A stretch of DNA of 64,000 bases from Pseudomonadota bacterium (lineage in GTDB: Bacteria > Pseudomonadota > Alphaproteobacteria > Reyranellales > Reyranellaceae): assembly GCA_018240745.1 (NCBI GenBank), contig JAFEFF010000193.1, positions 30,654 to 94,653 of the forward strand, in the 5' to 3' direction. The notes below the pieces were generated by a model. The model made no database searches and was not told where the DNA came from. It saw only the letters and a list, made by a program, of their open reading frames with translations. Both the position numbers and the translations under genes were made by a program. Positions 61,989 through 64,000 of this stretch are shown piece by piece (position 1 is the stretch's first letter; every line of letters starts with the position of its first letter).

Positions 61989-63238
61989 TTCGCGCGCGCC
62001 AGCGAGCCGGTGAGCGCCGGCTGGCTTCCGGTCTTGTGGCTGAACGCCATGCTCCTGCCGTCGGCCGACAAGACGAGGGTGATCGTCCGATTGCCGCCAC
62101 GATCGATGACGATGGAATTGCCCGAGAGCTTGCCGCTGGTGTAGCGGTCGTAGCCCATGGACAGATCCTTCCCCGGTCCGGCGCCGGGACTGTAGACCAC
62201 GGTCGCCGTGTCTCCTGCCACCGCCTCGACCACCACCATCAGATCGCGGTGATAGTTGCCGCCGTTGCCGTACGTTCCCTCCCAGAGTCCCAGCCAGCGC
62301 GACGCGCCTTCGGTGCCGGGCGCCGGCCGCTTGAGGTCCGCCGGCAGCACGAAGCGGGGCAGGGGATCGGGCGGCTTGCACACGGTCTCGCCGGGGGCGG
62401 CCGGCTGCGCCGGATCGAGGAACTTCACGAGGCACGCGCCGAACCACGCCGAGAATTGGCTGGTTTCGCCCGCACCGTGGCCGTGGATTGGCCCGGTCTC
62501 GTCGAACACCACGAAGGGCCGCCCGCTGCTCGCCAATGCGGTGCGCATCTGGGCGCCGAAGCCGCTGCCGACCGAGCGATCGGGATGCAGGCGATCGTCC
62601 GGCGCGACCAGGACGACGACGCGTCCGCCCTTCTGCGCCGACAGCGCTTCGAGCAGGTAGCGGTTGAGGTTGCGGTAGCGATCGCCGTAGCCGGTGGCGC
62701 CGGATGCCGCGTCGCTTCCGTGGCCCGGCGACAGGGCCATCACGCCGTCGATGCCGGTGGCCCTGGCATTCGCCTCGAGCGAGATCGCGCCGCCGTAGGA
62801 CTGGCCGGCGAGGATCACGTTCTTGTAGCCGCTGGCCTTCGCGGCACGGGCGCGTTCGATCGCGTCGTCGCGGTGACGCACGCCGGAGCTGCTCCAGCCG
62901 TGCTCGTAGAGATTGTTGCGGTTGATCTTGACGATGTCCCATCCGGCGCCCTCGAACCGGCGCATGATCGGCGGTGGCGGAGTCCTGTACTGCTCGTTGT
63001 CGCCGCTCACGCCGTGGCTCCACAACACCAGGCCTTTGGCCCGGGCGGGACCTCGGACCGGCAGGTCGCAGAAGCCGTATTCGACCCAGTATGCCCGCCC
63101 ATTGGGCGTTTGCTTGCACACCAGCGCCGGATCGCCTCCCGGCGGTACGATCGCCGCGTCGTGTTGCGCCCGGGCGGCCACCGTCACCAGGCTCAGGCAA
63201 GCGGCCAGGAGCAGGACCTTTCTGCAGGCGGTCGGCAT
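61985..63238 (-). CDS. exported alpha/beta hydrolase with C-terminal beta domain
   Basis: The 417-aa protein has a signal peptide (KVLLLAACLSLVTVAARAQ). The hydrolase core runs to ~residue 300: KGLVLWSHGVSGDN (oxyanion), nucleophile in LAGQSYGGAIS, Asp in VAPDDRLHPD, and His in GPIHGHGAG. The last ~100 residues (LGLWEGTYGNGGNYHRDLMVV...IVIDRGGNRTITLVL) look like a small lipocalin-like beta barrel. Substrate unknown. ATG 63238 with GGGGAG six nt upstream is better than ATG 63244. Confidence 0.8.
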   Translation of the reverse strand: MPTACRKVLLLAACLSLVTVAARAQHDAAIVPPGGDPALVCKQTPNGRAYWVEYGFCDLPVRGPARAKGLVLWSHGVSGDNEQYRTPPPPIMRRFEGAGWDIVKINRNNLYEHGWSSSGVRHRDDAIERARAAKASGYKNVILAGQSYGGAISLEANARATGIDGVMALSPGHGSDAASGATGYGDRYRNLNRYLLEALSAQKGGRVVVLVAPDDRLHPDRSVGSGFGAQMRTALASSGRPFVVFDETGPIHGHGAGETSQFSAWFGACLVKFLDPAQPAAPGETVCKPPDPLPRFVLPADLKRPAPGTEGASRWLGLWEGTYGNGGNYHRDLMVVVEAVAGDTATVVYSPGAGPGKDLSMGYDRYTSGKLSGNSIVIDRGGNRTITLVLSADGRSMAFSHKTGSQPALTGSLARAN

Positions 63239-63384
63239 CGTCATCTCCCCTGTCCATTGTGACGCGTGGCGGCGAGGGAGGCGAGCGCAACCGGCGAGGC
63301 AAGGACGCCCCGCCCCGGCGATTGCGGCGCCGTGATCGCTTGATTTGACGGCGCGAGGCCGGTACATCGACGCGCCGCTTCGGA

Positions 63385-63460
63385 GTCCCCTTCGTCTAGA
63401 GGCCTAGGACATCGCCCTTTCACGGCGGTAACACGGGTTCGAATCCCGTAGGGGACGCCA
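63385..63460 (+). tRNA. tRNA-Glu (anticodon TTC)
   Basis: The 76-nt sequence folds with acceptor GTCCCCT/AGGGGAC, T-arm CGGGTTCGAATCCCG, discriminator G and encoded CCA. The anticodon loop CTTTCAC gives TTC at positions 34-36. Confidence 0.97.
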
Positions 63461-63579
63461 ATACTTGGCTGGTTTCGCAGCATTACTTGTCCAACGAATG
63501 TCCAATAGGCGTTGCTGGGCGCACACTTCGCCAGCGCGAGCCGTTCGATGGCTGGACCTCGGTGCGCCCCCTCCAAACA

Positions 63580-63608
63580 AAAGGCCCCTCTGGGAAGGCG
63601 GGGCCTTT
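63580..63608 (+). terminator. rho-independent terminator after tRNA-Glu
   Basis: AAAGGCCCC and GGGGCCTTT form a perfect 9-bp stem around an 11-nt loop, with A- and T-rich edges on both strands, so it may act both ways between tRNA-Glu and the minus-strand gene. The rest of 63461-63663 holds no gene I can support. Confidence 0.75.
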
Positions 63609-63663
63609 GTTGTGCCGCAGAAAACGCGCTGCTTGCGAGCCAGCGAAAGGATAGCAGCGACAA

Positions 63664-63975
63664 CTAAGTGGCGCGCAGCCATCGAGCCGCGGCATCGGCG
63701 CTATCTTCAGGTCGTGTATTGAACGCGATGGCAGCCGCTGGGGCAGCTTTGTGAATTGCGTTAATGACCGCTTCGAGGAGGAGAAGGCTTTTTGGAGGCA
63801 ACCGAACTCCCGCACCAATAACGACGCAATCGTAGGGTTTGTCTCGTAGCTGACGCTGGACAGTTGAAACGGCCGTCTGGTCGGGGTGGATATAGCAGTG
63901 ATCTGCCACCCATCCACGATCGGCCATGTTCTTCAAAGCGATCTGTACGCCCGCTTGAATCTTCCCTGCGGTCAT
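63664..63975 (-). CDS. small hypothetical protein
   Basis: The 103-aa protein reads MTAGKIQAGVQIALKNMADRG, then CYIHPDQTAVSTVQRQLRDKPYDCVVIGAGVRLPPKSLLLLEAVINAIHKAAPAAAIAFNTRPEDSADAAARWL. The alternating strand and helix pattern with DCVVIGAGVRL suggests a small Rossmann-like domain. I do not recognise a named family. It lies downstream of tRNA-Glu on the opposite strand. The window ends 25 nt after its start, so its promoter is not seen. Confidence 0.72.
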   Translation of the reverse strand: MTAGKIQAGVQIALKNMADRGWVADHCYIHPDQTAVSTVQRQLRDKPYDCVVIGAGVRLPPKSLLLLEAVINAIHKAAPAAAIAFNTRPEDSADAAARWLRAT

Positions 63976-64000
63976 ACCCGGCGGCAGTGCAGGACCGAAA

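Noticed and set aside
59250..63302. A 1,350-codon open frame on the minus strand antisense to the last cytochrome gene and recJ.
   Set aside because: It has no domain motifs, is rich in Arg, Ala and Gly, and lies antisense to recJ, which has complete DHH motifs.
63404..63682. Open frames across tRNA-Glu reading phrases such as LRDSNPCYRRERA.
   Set aside because: These are the familiar artefact of translating the antisense of a tRNA gene.
1..64000. CRISPR arrays, complete insertion sequences or prophage modules.
   Set aside because: No regularly spaced repeats, transposase, integrase or phage structural genes were found; the DUF5131 protein is a phage-related family but stands alone.

Overview
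This 64 kb window is GC-rich chromosome from an alphaproteobacterium. The evidence is the conserved housekeeping gene orders ribE-ribB-ribH-nusB-thiL, yceD-rpmF-plsX-fabH-ihfA-merR, rplM-rpsI and aminotransferase-hom-glpX, a K+-independent type membrane pyrophosphatase, and a CBP3-type cytochrome bc1 chaperone. The mix resembles Rhodospirillales/Reyranella-like genomes, but the genus is an inference. Nearly the whole window is coding, with short operons and many 1-4 bp stop/start overlaps.

Layout. 1-8700: riboflavin genes, nusB, thiL, an MFS carrier, the proton-pumping pyrophosphatase hppA, bamE, a bc1 chaperone and yceD. 8780-12140: rpmF-plsX-fabH-ihfA-merR, closed by a strong terminator. 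12187-12821: a small unknown gene, a decayed TetA-like MFS remnant and tRNA-Pro. 12906-19913: an MFS carrier, then a minus-strand run of lactonase, O-acetylhomoserine sulfhydrylase-like enzyme, two tandem Rieske oxygenases and a GST, with a 130-bp palindromic repeat inside. 19955-23581: a two-component pair divergent from a DegP-type protease. 23789-33150: accessory metabolism (DUF5131 protein, YegD-like Hsp70, LLM flavoprotein, CoA-binding protein, OYE, exported peroxiredoxin, class II aldolase, PQQ-type dehydrogenase, Bcr/CflA carrier and MarR). 33378-38158: enoyl-CoA hydratase, thioesterase, rplM-rpsI, gamma carbonic anhydrase, CitE-like lyase and a two-domain CMD protein. 38167-43453: GhrA, an orphan TRAP binding protein between direct repeats, a small exported protein and class I PHA synthase. 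43580-47728: lipoprotein, aminotransferase, hom and glpX. 60168 onward: recJ, an exported hydrolase, tRNA-Glu and a hypothetical gene.

The most interesting segment is 48261-60104, lying between glpX and recJ, which are neighbours in many alphaproteobacteria. It carries three membrane-anchored di-heme c-type cytochromes with RoxA-like layout (820, 491 and 471 aa), a GMC oxidoreductase, an 875-aa patatin-like lipase with a large membrane domain inserted between its catalytic Ser and Asp, an Old Yellow Enzyme-type reductase with an Fe-S-like Cys cluster, and a 140-aa four-helix membrane protein. They form two divergent operons. I infer a cell-envelope oxidation system for an unsaturated lipid or other hydrophobic substrate; I cannot match it to a described pathway.

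Other notable items are a 56-bp nested palindromic repeat in two copies with compensatory changes, each abutting a start codon; a RibBA whose GTP cyclohydrolase II half has lost its zinc cysteines; a hairpin covering the ribosome binding site of the Hsp70-like gene; and a nested dyad ahead of the rplM promoter.
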